Source: Cutaneotrichosporon cavernicola (taxonomy: Eukaryota; Basidiomycota; Tremellomycetes; Trichosporonales; Trichosporonaceae). Taken from it: 64,000 nucleotides of DNA. The stretch lies in contig NC_083400.1 of NCBI RefSeq assembly GCF_030864355.1, positions 77,001-141,000 of the forward strand, read 5' to 3'. Positions 22,192 to 32,329 of the stretch are shown piece after piece (positions within the stretch are counted from its first letter, which is position 1; every line of letters begins with the position of its first letter). Position numbers and translations under genes: made by a program. Below the pieces are notes generated by a model. It was not told the origin of the DNA, searched no databases, and saw only the letters and a program-made list of their open reading frames with translations.

Positions 22192-25100
22192 ATGCCAATG
22201 TTGAGGTACCCCATTTCGGTCGTGAGCTCTGCGCGCCCGTCGCGACCCGCCTCCCCAGTGCCGGCTGGACCCCCGCCTGACGCGAGCCTCGACCAGATCA
22301 CGCGCCCCAGTTTCTCGTCAGAGGCGCAGCTCCACCTCGCCTACGCCACTGACCACGGCGTCCTCCCCCCAACGGCTGTCAGCGGGTTGCCGCTAGGAAC
22401 AACGCCGGAGGCACTCGCGTACGCAGCCGCACACGGCGTGTTCCCCAACGAAGCAGCGGGACCGAGCCGCATGGGAGTCGCCCAGAGCCAAATGGCCCAA
22501 AGCCAATTGGGCGGGCGCAGCGCGGCCATCCGCAATGTCGACAGTTACTCGAGTTTCCCCAGTGTGTCCAGCGCTCCGTCGTCGAACGCGATGAGCCGCT
22601 CCCAATCGACGATGAGCACAAACTCGACGCCGGCTCCCTCCGGGTCAGGCCATGGGTCCCAGTCTCACCCACATAGCAGCGCGAACCCGCTCGTGATCAA
22701 GCTCGACTCGGACCACCTCGTCCTCCGCGGGCAGGGCGGTGATATGGCGCCAGCGTACCTCTCTGGCTACGTGAGCCTGTGGCTCGCAGAAAGTACAAAC
22801 ATCAAGGACATTGTGATGAACCTCAGCGGCAAGGCCAAGGTCCACTTTTCTGATTCCACCACGTGAGTGAGGTGAGCGCCGCGAGGCTCTGTGAATGTGT
22901 GTGGGCCCCCAGCTGGCGCAGTGAGCGTGCGCCAGTCTTCCGTGTCCTTCCCCCATCCCCCCCGGATTTCTGTCTCGTCGTTCGATGCTGTATGTCGGTC
23001 GCGTGCCCCATCGCGCCCCTCGCCAAGAACGTCTGCGACACACAAATGCGTGGAATCCCATTGTCCTGCCTCTAGCCTTGTCTTGGCTGCTGCTCAGCGT
23101 CAAAACTTGAGCAGTGGTGGTGACGCCAAAACTTTGGGTACCTGCCCGTCGGCGATTTCCGATCAGGCCCTACTAGGTGGTTGCTGGGCAGAGTCTCCAC
23201 TCGGGGTCATTTCCAGCCAGGCCGGCTTGCGGAGATGCTTCGGATCAGACGCAGGTGCGATTTGGGGCGCGCACAAGCTGCGCCCAGCTTGTGCTTCCAC
23301 GCTGACAGATTCCCCGTGCCCGGAGGCGATCTTGGGCACTCTCACTTTCCGTCGGTCGTGGCCCCTCGCCGACAACCTCACTAACACCAGCCACAACTAC
23401 ACGCATAACATCCTCTCGCACGACTGGTCGTTCCTCAAGGGCAACAAGCGACACGCACACGCGCTCAAGGCCGGGCTACACACCTTTCCCTTCTCCTTCA
23501 CTATCGACGGGAACCTCCCCTCCTCCTTGGTGTCGTTTACTGGGGATGGCGACATTTCTTACCGGCTGCGCGCGACCGTGATCCGCTCTGGCCTCGCTTT
23601 CAACTTGAACGCATACCGCAACTTCAACGTTGTGCGAACGTTCACACCCGAGGCGCTTGAGTTCAACCAGACACTCGAGATCGAGAACACATGGCCCGGC
23701 AAGATCATGTACTCGATCACGATGCCGTTCAAGGCGTACGCGGCAGGTGACTCGATCCCGGTACTGCTCAAGTTTATGCCAGTCGCCAAGGGAGTGCGAG
23801 TGATCAACATTACGTCTGTGATCAAGGAGTACTCGCTGGTGAACACGCGCGGTTCATCACATCCAGAGACGCGCGCAACTATATCGGTCAAGCACGATAT
23901 TGTGAACGGACGACCTAAGCTTGTCGAGCGTGAGATCATGCGCCCACCGTACCACTGGAGCGGGTTATCTGCGGCTGCGTGGCGGCCAGAGCTGTTGGAG
24001 ATCGTCCCTGGCGACAACCGGTCAGCGGCATCTACGACACGAAACTCGGCAGAGGGCTCAAGCCAGCACGAAGTGACGACGGAGGAGGTGCTGGAAGACC
24101 TGACGCGTGGTGATGACGAGCTGAGCCTTAAGGTGATGATCCCCATCCCGCCATGGACGACGCCAACGCACACCATCAAGCCAGTGTACGTGACACACAA
24201 GATCAAGTGGTCGTGCTCGCTCGCCAACGCCGATGGGCACACCTCGGAACTGCGGTGCGCACTGCCCATCTGCATTCTCGACAACTCGATGTTGAACGAG
24301 GCTAGAATGAACGGCGCGCCGGCGCGCAACCTTCTGCTGGGCATTGACGCGGAGGATTCGTCGCAGCATGTCGACCTGCCGAGCTACAGCAACCACGTGT
24401 ACGACCGTGTGGCTGTTGCGGATGCTGGCGGGTCTGGTTTTGCGGGCGCCGGCTCATCTGGCATCTCGATGCGGAGTACGCCGAACGTGACACCACCGCA
24501 CTCGAGACCCGGATCTCCATCGCATGGTCGTAGCAGCAACCGACCGCGCGGCAGTAGCGACGCCGACGACCTTCCACCGCGTCGTCAACTCTCGGACGCT
24601 GAACACGCAATGTTCCGAGGCTTGGGAATAGGGAGTGGCCCGCCGAGTGCTACCTCGGAGTCTCCACAGGAGCTCAGCGCGAGCGGGAGTCGGTTCGCGA
24701 GTATCATGGGGTCACGGGTGGCCAGCCGGCCGACCAGTCGACAGGGAAGTCGGGCAGGCTCGCGGGCCGGGTCACGCGCGTCCTCACCTGACCGCAACCA
24801 CGGGAGCGACGACACGCAAACTGAGCGGCGGGGCCTGGCGGGTCTTCTGCACATGAAGCCGCTGAGTGTTTTGGGCTCCAAGAGTCCGATCCTGCGCAAC
24901 GGCCACGCAGCGTACAGCGGCACCAGTTCGCCAGTCTTGGGCGCCGGAACACGCAGTGCCGTCAGCTTTGCTGAACTCCCTGCGCCAGCTCTGAGCGACA
25001 GACTATCCAACTTGGAGCACCGCAGAGCCGAGCGTAGATTCCACGTTGCGGACGACGACGAGGAGCTTTCGATTGTCGACGAGACGACGGCGGCACTCTC

Positions 25101-25296
25101 CCGCGTCCCGAGCTACACGGACGAGAGCGGGACGCAGTTTGTGGTTCCGCTCGACCCGAATCTGCCGAGCTATGTGGACAGCGAGCGGCAGATGGAGCGG
25201 GCGCGGAGTGCGTCGGATCTCGCTGGCGGCCTGACCGAGTTGGACCTCGCGCAGCGGACGCCGCGGCCGCCGCTGCGCCAAGTCAGTGATGAGTAA
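22192..25296 (+). CDS. Alpha-arrestin (ART family) adaptor
   Basis: Alpha-arrestins recruit the HECT ligase Rsp5 to plasma-membrane transporters and trigger endocytosis. Exon 1 is 22192-22862 and exon 2 is 23391-25296; the join gives FSDSTTHNYTHNIL. The arrestin-N strands begin at PLVIKLDSDHLVLRGQGG (about residue 164) and continue ISYRLRATVIRSGL and ITMPFKAYAAGDSIPVLLKF. Arrestin-C follows with WSCSLANADGHTSELRCALP. Tyrosine motifs for WW domains occur in the tail: VDLPSYSNHVY, RVPSYTDE and NLPSYVDSE (L/VPSY type), plus RPPYHW inside the fold. The tail is Ser-rich with a four-fold SR/GSR repeat (ASRPTSRQGSRAGSRAGSRA). The intron is 528 nt, by far the longest in the window. Which paralogue (Rod1/Rog3/CreD-like) cannot be said. 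Confidence 0.88.
23271..23294. repeat. Perfect 10-bp stem hairpin inside the arrestin intron
   Basis: GCACAAGCTG and CAGCTTGTGC flank a 4-base CGCC loop. The hairpin lies about 97 nt upstream of the 3' splice site of the 528-nt intron and would be strong in the pre-mRNA. Confidence 0.8.
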
Positions 25297-26505
25297 CGAT
25301 GTGTGGATGCTGTAGAGTAATGTGATGTGGGATTGGCTTGTGTGCAGTGGCTTGTGCGGGAGTAGTGGTGGAGTGAGTTGGGTTTGAGATGTCTCTGTGC
25401 GCTGTCAGATTCTGTTTAACAGTGCTGCACACCCGATCCTCGCAAACTCGATCGATACGTTTCGTCCCCCTAATTTTCTGGCAGCGTGATTCATATGAGA
25501 TTTTGAAGAGCATAAGAACATCTGATAAGGCTGCAAGGGACGAACCAAACATGGTCGTCCAGTTAGTCCACGGATTGTGTCAGAGGCCCAAGGACGGACC
25601 CGTGCGCTGGAACAGAGCTTATCACTGCTCTCGGCGCAGGCCTGCACGGTCATGCACGAACCTGGGGACCTGTGGTGACTCACGGCCGCCCGTGCCGCAT
25701 GGCGCGCGCCACGGCGATTGCGATCGATGGCGCCTGTGCAGCTGGCACGTCGGGGTTCGGCCATGTGGGTGCATGCGGGTCCGACTCGAGCTGGGTGCCG
25801 ATGCATGCCGTGATTTGATCCAACAAGTACATCCGCGCGTTACTTTGGGTCACGGTGACAAGGTGGGGGCGAGCAGGAGTAAGTACTGGGACAAAAGTGA
25901 CGTACGTACATCAGATAGGGGATACTGGAATCGCAGCTGATTGGCCGGCCACCAGGACCGCGCGGTTGCTTTCTTTCCCGTTTGGGTCGGGAGGAACAAA
26001 CCTACTCAAGCCACATTAGTGCCAGCCAGCCACCCCAGCGTCTAACCAACTTGACAAGAGGACGCGCGGCGACGCCTAGGAGCTAGTTCTCCAGGAAACT
26101 CAATTCATGAGTTGGCTGGTACAGGGCTGAGCTGCAAAGTGAGTGATGGCACGCTTGTACGGCCTGTCCATTGTTGTGTATTGAGACAATGAGACAGGAA
26201 ACTGGGTGATCCTGTTCCTGTCTATTCCTGTCCTCTGTTCGTCTGTTCTTCTGTTCTCTGTCCTCTTTCCTCTGTCCTCTGTCCTCTGTGCCCCATCAGA
26301 CTGTGCAACCCTTGAGAAACCATATGTCTGATATCCTGAAGCGGCGCAAGAGCAAGAAAAGCTACTAAAGACTGAGCCAAACACCCCTCTTCCCCCCCAC
26401 ATCTCTTCCCTTCTTCATCTCATCTCCTCTAATCCCAGGCTTGCAGGTCAAGCCATACAGCTGAGCTGTCGGAAGCCGGTCTTCCTCCTTTCCTTTACTC
26501 TCAAC
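25297..26505. other. Intergenic, arrestin 3' flank and chitinase promoter
   Basis: No supported gene in 1.2 kb. The frame at 25389-25940 has no recognisable protein features. A CTGT/TCCTCTGT-rich tract (about 26220-26290) lies before the chitinase leader. Confidence 0.5.
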
Positions 26506-28455
26506 ATGCTCCTCACTCTCGCCCTGGTATCGCTGCTGGCCAGCGCGGCCGCCCACGACCCCAACCGCCGCTCCCCAGCAGGGATAGGCGGCGCCCACTA
26601 TGCCCAGGCGCAGAAGGTCGCTGGTGGGCATGCCTATGTGGTGGCGAAGCGCGACCCAGCAGGTATCGGCGGCGCCCATTATGCCCAGGCCCAAAAGGTC
26701 GCGGGGGGAAACGCCTATGTCGTTGGTCGCGACAATTACCAGCGCGACACGGCTGGGCGCATCATGTACGACGAACGTGGGATACCCATCACGGCTACCA
26801 CCACTGTCGTTGTGCCCATGACGACGACCGAGGTTGTTTGGGTCGATGCTACGTCGACGCCGTCGCCATCCCCCACGTTAACGCCGTCGGATAGCCAGTC
26901 GCCATCGCCATCGCCATCGCCATCGCCATCGGATAGCCAGTCGCCATCGCCATCGCCATCGCCGTCAGCCACGATAAGCTCTGAGAGCCTGTCACTGCCG
27001 TTCACCGCCAATACACACATCGCGCTTCCTTCCCAGTTCTCCGAGTCTTCGTCGTCTGGTACGACGTCGGCTTCGGATACCGAGTCGTCAACCGGGTCGC
27101 CCTCTCCCTCTCCCTCCGAGTCGCCATCGCCCTCCGAGTCACCCTCTCCCTCTCCCTCCGAGTCACCATCCCCCTCTCCCTCCGAGTCACCTTCGCCCTC
27201 TCCATCATCGGACCCGTCCCCATCCCCCTCGGGGTCCCCGTCCGAGTCCTCGCCCTCTGTCTCTCCCACGACTTCTTCGTCAGTAGCTCCCTCGCCCTCC
27301 GCCACGGCTCCCGGCAATGGCAACCAGGGCCTCAACCGCCGCCTCATGAACGGCTACTGGGCCGACTGGACGGCGAGCGTTCTCCCACCCGAGTCGATCG
27401 ACTGGAACCGCTTCGACGTGATCAACTACGCCTTTGCCATCCCGACCTTTGACGGCCGCTTACAGTTTGACCAGGACAACAGTGTGAGCTTACTCCGCCG
27501 CCTCGTCGCCTCAGCCCACGGAAATGGAAAAAAGGTCGTCCTGTCTGTCGGTGGATGGACCGGCTCGGCCCATTTTAGCAGCATCGTCGCCGATAGTAGC
27601 CGGTCGCAGGTGTTCATCGACAACCTTGTCGCTGCCATCAACCAGTACCAGCTCGACGGTATCGACCTCGACTGGGAGTACCCTGGTGTTCCCGGTGCCG
27701 GTGGTAACACGGTCTCGCCCGACGACAGCGCAAACTACATCGTCTTCCTCCGTAAGCTTCGCCAGGCGGTTCCCCAGAACTCGCTCATCACGGCTGCGAC
27801 GCAGGTCTGGCCTTTTGCTGGACCCGACGGCCAGCCCATGAGGGACGTGTCAGCCTTTGCCGAGGTGTTTGACTGGATCCTGCTCATGAACTACGACCTC
27901 TGGGGTGCGACCTCGAAGCCCGGCCCGAACGCCCCCCTCGCCGACGGGTGCAAGGACTCGGAGCAGCCCACTGCCAACGCGTACGCCGCCGTCGCGTCGT
28001 GGGTCGCCGCCGGTTTCCCCGCCAGCAAGATTACCCTCGGTGTAGCGGCGTACGGCTACGTTCAGCGCTCGAGCGCCAGCAGCCTCAAGCATCGCCGCGC
28101 CTACCCTCCTCCCACCAAGCGGCAAAGCGTGAGAGTGACCAACGGTGACGGTGGCACTGCCGACGGACAAGTCACCTTCCGCGGCCTGGTTCAACAGGGC
28201 GCTCTGACCCACGGCAACTTTGAGGGCGCGGGCGGCTTCACCCGACACTGGGACGAGTGTTCTTCGACTCCATGGCTCAAGTCGTCGAGTGCCGGCCAGA
28301 TTGTCACTTACGATGACCCTCAGAGTCTGAACATGAAGGGCCAGTTTGCGGCGCAGGCCGGGATCCGCGGGTGCAGCATGTGGTCTGTGGATGGCGACTT
28401 TATCGACGGCTCGTGGCCGCTCACGGACGCCGTGCGCTCGGGCATGGGCGTCTAG
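26506..28455 (+). CDS. Secreted GH18 chitinase with repeat propeptide
   Basis: A 649-residue, intronless gene, unusual among these intron-rich neighbours. Residues 1-16 (MLLTLALVSLLASAAA) are a signal peptide. Then come two 27-residue repeats (23-49 and 50-76) sharing PAGIGGAHYAQAQKVAGG, bounded by dibasic RR (21-22) and KR (48-49), which fit Kex2 processing. Residues about 115-278 are a Pro/Ser repeat linker (SPSPSPSES...), presumably O-glycosylated. The GH18 barrel spans about 281-645: MNGYWADW, VVLSVGGWTGS, the catalytic motif DGIDLDWEYP with the acid E391, MNYDLWG and MWSVDGDFIDG. It would hydrolyse chitin in the wall or outside the cell. The two halves of the repeat differ only at silent positions in the core. 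No GPI signal is seen at the C-terminus (SGMGV). Confidence 0.93.
   Translation: MLLTLALVSLLASAAAHDPNRRSPAGIGGAHYAQAQKVAGGHAYVVAKRDPAGIGGAHYAQAQKVAGGNAYVVGRDNYQRDTAGRIMYDERGIPITATTTVVVPMTTTEVVWVDATSTPSPSPTLTPSDSQSPSPSPSPSPSDSQSPSPSPSPSATISSESLSLPFTANTHIALPSQFSESSSSGTTSASDTESSTGSPSPSPSESPSPSESPSPSPSESPSPSPSESPSPSPSSDPSPSPSGSPSESSPSVSPTTSSSVAPSPSATAPGNGNQGLNRRLMNGYWADWTASVLPPESIDWNRFDVINYAFAIPTFDGRLQFDQDNSVSLLRRLVASAHGNGKKVVLSVGGWTGSAHFSSIVADSSRSQVFIDNLVAAINQYQLDGIDLDWEYPGVPGAGGNTVSPDDSANYIVFLRKLRQAVPQNSLITAATQVWPFAGPDGQPMRDVSAFAEVFDWILLMNYDLWGATSKPGPNAPLADGCKDSEQPTANAYAAVASWVAAGFPASKITLGVAAYGYVQRSSASSLKHRRAYPPPTKRQSVRVTNGDGGTADGQVTFRGLVQQGALTHGNFEGAGGFTRHWDECSSTPWLKSSSAGQIVTYDDPQSLNMKGQFAAQAGIRGCSMWSVDGDFIDGSWPLTDAVRSGMGV
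26572..26733 (+). repeat. 81-bp coding tandem repeat (two copies)
   Basis: Copies at 26572-26652 and 26653-26733 encode the chitinase propeptide repeats. Over the 18 identical core codons the DNA differs in 8 codons, all synonymous. The duplication is therefore old and the peptide has been kept by selection. Confidence 0.9.
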
Positions 28456-28907
28456 TCGAGTGCCGACGTGGTTTATTTGTAGCAGTAGGTGGTTTATGCG
28501 AGTAATAATGGGTATGGTGTGACGGATGTGACGGCATGGTGTGACGGAATGGTAGGGTGATGGATTGCTGGGTGAGGAAGGTTTGAGAGGGAGCTGGAAG
28601 CCCAGTTGACATGCAGCCCAGACATGCAGCCCAGTTGACGAGTCAATCTGAACAAGGCCATGATACACTCGATACGTATCAACACCACTGCGGTGTTGTT
28701 GTAGGGGATACGGATGTCGTGGCGCCACAGAGCCACGTTAGTAACAAAAGTGGTAAATGGGGAATGGCCTTATCGCTCCCTGTTGCCAGATGGCGTTCCA
28801 TGTTCCGCCCCCCTATCTCTTGATCCCTATCTCTCGGCATCCACAATTTACCCCCATCCCGTCTCCGCCACATTGTCTGTTAAACATGGAATAGATCTGC
28901 GCTGCTC

Positions 28908-28937
28908 CTTAACGGGATTCTGCTTAACGGGATTCTG
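28908..28937. repeat. 15-bp direct repeat x2
   Basis: CTTAACGGGATTCTG occurs twice in tandem. Confidence 0.85.
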
Positions 28938-28980
28938 GAAGCTACAGATTCCGACAGAGGGGTTCCGACAGGGTTAGGCC

Positions 28981-29094
28981 GTGAGCGATGCAGTGAGCGA
29001 TTCAGTGGGCGATTCAGTGGGCGATGCAGTGAGCGATGCAGTGAGCGATTCAGTGAGCGGTTCACAGTGAGCGATTCACAGTGAGCGGTTCAGA
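28981..29094. repeat. 12-bp minisatellite, about 9 units
   Basis: Units of GTGAGCGATTCA and close variants (GTGAGCGATGCA, GTGGGCGATTCA), the last three lengthened to 14 bp by an added CA. The variant order suggests unequal exchange. Confidence 0.9.
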
Positions 29095-29202
29095 CAGAGA
29101 TTCAGAGAGCGCACAGTGACACGGGCACAGCATCGCGAGAATACCACACTCGCGACCCCAAGCTGCTCTCGACAACCTCGCAAGACCAGTTGATTCCGCA
29201 GT

Positions 29203-29264
29203 CGCCAACTCCAGACGCCAACGCCAGACGCCAACTCCAGACGCCAACGCCAACGCCAACGCCA
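29203..29264. repeat. CCAACGCCAGACG-type array
   Basis: Mixed units of GCCAACTCCAGAC and GCCAACGCCAGAC pass into pure GCCAAC hexamers. Confidence 0.8.
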
Positions 29265-29364
29265 TCGGATCAACTCCACTCGCAGTGTCTGGCCGTAAAT
29301 AGCTTGCGCGGATAGCTTGCGGGACAATGGCATCATGGCGAGAAAGGGATGCGGAAGCGATTAT

Positions 29365-29412
29365 GTCGTCAGGTCGTCAGGTCGTCAGGTCGTCAGGTCG
29401 TCAGGTCGTCAG
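29365..29412. repeat. Octamer GTCGTCAG x6
   Basis: Six perfect head-to-tail copies of GTCGTCAG, which implies recent expansion. Confidence 0.92.
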
Positions 29413-29941
29413 GTAACACGGAGAATTAATACTCGGTGGTAGGCGACTTTGATGAGGCAAGGAATGACGAGGAGAGTCAGACTGGCTGGTCCGAAAATGG
29501 AGTCGTACTCCAATACCCAATGCACACAGAGTACTCAACATCTATTCTGCAGTCAGACTGATACATGGCTGTAATACCGATAATCAACAGTCTAACATGT
29601 TGATTCATATGGCACACGACCAGATGCTGACGTGCAGGTGACCTTGGTCCAGCGGCATTTCCGCACCCAGGCGAGGTCGGCATCGGCATGACCAGACCAT
29701 CGGCATGCCCAGGCCAGACGCCAAGCCGGACGTCGTACGCTCCCCTCTGCTCGTCAGATTCCAGATTGACAGATTGCAGCAACAGCACTTTTCCCCGCAT
29801 CCCACAACCACCCACCCAGTCATCAACAAACTAAAGTTCATAGTGTCCTATTTTCCGAGATACAACGACGAGTATTATGGTCTCTGGCCCAAAAGCCAAT
29901 CCATCCCACAACCCCTGAATAATGAATAGCCTAGCTACCTA

Positions 29942-30601
29942 GAGAAGGTCCCACAGGTGCGCGTCGGCAACGACATGCTCGCTCTCCATCTTGCGCCCGC
30001 GCTCGCTCTCACCATCGCCCTCGCCCTCGCCCTCGATTGCGGTTTCGAAAGAACGCGCCTCGACATGTCGTATCCATCCGGTCTTGGGGGGGTACAGACC
30101 AGCATCGACGGCGGGTACGCGATGGAGGAGGGGATCGACGATTTCAAAGTCGGTATCGGCAGCGTAAGCGCTGGCGTGAAGCGTGGCCGAGATGATCAGA
30201 GTCCCTCCGAACAAGAGGACCAAAAATGCAATGGGTGGGTATCGCCTGTGTCGGCGCCTCTTCTCTCCCGAGGGGAGGAGGGGTTGGGGTAGTTCCCACG
30301 ATAGGAGGGTGACGATCCAAGTGAGGAGCATGGCGATGATGTCTAGCGGTCTAGTCGAAGGCTCGAGTGTCTCTGGAATGTACGGCGCGTATGGGTCTTT
30401 CTGGAGAGAGAGGGTTGGGCGAGGTTTCCAGCCTAAATGAAGGAGGGATGGGGATCGCACACCGCCAACTGGGAGGCGCAAGCCGCGGCGCGCGCGGTCG
30501 AGATAAAATGTCGGTACGGAGCGGTCTCCGGGAGGCGTGATGTACAGCAGGGGGATGGGGTTGGGGAGTAGGTCGGGGTTTGGCCCGCGAAAAGGCAACA
30601 T
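29942..30601 (-). CDS. Small predicted membrane protein, unknown
   Basis: I do not recognise it. A single open frame of 220 codons (ATG at 30599-30601, last residues AHLWDLL) has the G+C and codon use of neighbouring genes. Residues 1-80 are Pro- and Arg-rich (GPNPDLLPNPIPLLYITPP). Two hydrophobic segments follow: about 86-102 (LDIIAMLLTWIVTLLSW) and about 122-147 (PPIAFLVLLFGGTLIISATL), with a strongly basic loop between them (EKRRRHRR, 113-120), then a hydrophilic tail with EGEGEGDGESERGR. This predicts two membrane spans with the basic loop in the cytoplasm. No intron is needed. It could still be a chance frame; the hydrophobic-basic-hydrophobic layout argues against that. Confidence 0.5.
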
Positions 30602-30785
30602 GATTCTTTTCTACAAGAGTAGAGTAGTTTGTTGGGATGGTGATCTCACGAGAGACAGTGCACTTTGAAGTGTTATCTTTGATGTGGATATTTAAAGATC
30701 AACTAGATCTAGGTGGTTGGTATAGGTGGGCGGACTAGGATCACAGAAGGGAAAGTATGGGAAGAGGGAAGGAGGAGGAGCGAAG

Positions 30786-30853
30786 GGTGAGGAGTGAGGA
30801 GTGGGGGAGTGAGGAGTGAGGAGTGAGGGTGAGGAGTGCGGAGTGAAGAGTGT
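30786..30853. repeat. GTGAGGA-type degenerate array
   Basis: Irregular tandem units of GAGTGAG and GAGGAGTG in the promoter of the small membrane protein gene. Confidence 0.8.
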
Positions 30854-31271
30854 CAAGTGTCGTTGTCGAGCAGACGAGGACGAGGATGAGGATGAGGAGA
30901 AGAGTATGATATAGAGATGAATGATGAGGCTGTGATGAGATTCTGTAAGAGTGTTAGTTTGAATAGAATAGTATTAAGCAGTCAAAGTGGTAGCGAACAA
31001 GTGATAATCCTGATAATAGGGAAGATACGGAACGTGGTAATTCTGTGGCGTCGATTGATCCGGCTCAGGCACAACTCAAGGTTAGTCAAGAGGTCCAAGG
31101 CACCCGGACAACAAAACTCTCTTGTTGGCGCGTCGTGATTGTTGCGTCTTGTTCTGTGTCTCTTTCTCTTTCTCGTTCTTTCCTTCTTTTTCTCTCTCTC
31201 GCAGTGTCATTGGACTGTACTGTCCTGATGAATACCTGACATCCATCTATATGTGGAGCTGAGCTGAGCTG

Positions 31272-31341
31272 ATCCCTATCCTTCTCTGTACCCTATCCCT
31301 CTCAGTACCCTATCCCTGTCCCTATCCCTACCCTAACCCTG
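31272..31341. repeat. Degenerate CCCTA(A/T)C telomere-like patch
   Basis: Repeated TACCCTATCCCT and CCCTGTCCCTATCCCTA, ending CCCTACCCTAACCCT. It resembles a decayed run of the CCCTAA telomere repeat, but only the last unit is exact. Confidence 0.5.
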
Positions 31342-32081
31342 TCTGCGCTCTTCGCTTCGCATCCCAGTCATGTTCCCTTCCCTATATATGCCATGCTCCA
31401 CAAACCGCGCAAGAAAACAGATCTGTTCTTCTCGACTGGATCACGCCACGTTTGTGCCAGTCACAAACTGCTACCCGCAAAGGATCGAGGACCAAGGATC
31501 AATGGTTGAATACGACTTGAAAGGAGAGGGAGTCGGTGGGCAGTGAGAAAGCTGTATCAGGATACAGTTGCCAGGAGCGGCTGCCAGGAGGTCGGCTCGG
31601 TCAATTCACTTTTGTGGTCAGTTTGTTGGATTCAGTCGACGCCACCCAACTTGGTGTTCAATTCACCGTCAATTCATCCCATCCAAACCAACACAAGAGC
31701 TTGAGCTTGTGGACACCCAAAAGTTACACGAAAAAGGAACCAAAACACGCCGCCAATGCAAACACGCCAAACCAGGGATACACTGTGCTGTGCCTACAAG
31801 TAGTCTCGGTCTAACTCGAGGCGGCAGACCACGTTGGCATCGAGGCTCTAGCCAAATGAGGCAGACACCTACTAGGTACGGTACTTAGTTACCTGAGTCT
31901 CAGACATTGTTCTAGTGACCATCAGCCGCCCTGCCACTGCCACAGCCGTCACGAGGTTTCTGGATCTGGGTCTCTGGGTCTGGGCCGAAATAGCTATACT
32001 CTAGTATAACCGTGCCAATGGGCAACACGAGTCGGAATACAAATACCAATATCACGACTTGTAGGATATACAACACGGTTG

Positions 32082-32120
32082 CATTGTCTAAAGCACGCTT
32101 GCATTGTCTAAAGCACGCGG
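32082..32120. repeat. 20-bp tandem duplication
   Basis: TTGCATTGTCTAAAGCACGC occurs twice head-to-tail. Confidence 0.85.
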
Positions 32121-32329
32121 GCGCACCAACACATGACTGTCGCATCGCTGCACACAGAGCACAAATTGGCCACGCGACTGACCGACCATATGACCAATCT
32201 CATGTCTCGCTCAATGTCTCATGCCCGTCACTCGTGCCCACCGCCATGACCACCACCTCCATCTCAACCCTTGATACTATATGAGCGGCTATTATACAAG
32301 CACTGTACCCACGTGAGGCCAGTACTTAG

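Larger units (their letters stand above)
28456..29941. other. Intergenic with minisatellites
   Basis: Convergent gene ends flank 1.5 kb without a supported gene. It contains at least four short tandem arrays, listed separately, and otherwise no reading frame with protein character. Confidence 0.55.
30602..32329. other. Intergenic with simple repeats
   Basis: No supported gene in 1.7 kb between the membrane protein start and the VPS41 stop. It holds GGAGTGA-type repeats (30786-30853), a C/T-rich stretch (31150-31200), a telomere-like CCCTA(T/A) patch (31272-31341), and a 20-bp tandem duplication at about 32082-32120. Confidence 0.55.

Noticed and set aside
22891..25296. 801-codon frame that includes the arrestin intron
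   Set aside because: The stretch before 23391 has no arrestin similarity, and exon 1 plus the splice gives the expected N-terminal arrestin strands. Kept only as a note on the open intron.
25389..25940. 183-codon plus frame after the arrestin gene
   Set aside because: Begins with ATG but has no domain, no hydrophobic pattern and no intron signature.
26736..27347. 203-codon acidic frame (GDGDGDG) on the minus strand
   Set aside because: Antisense of the Ser/Pro repeat linker of the chitinase.
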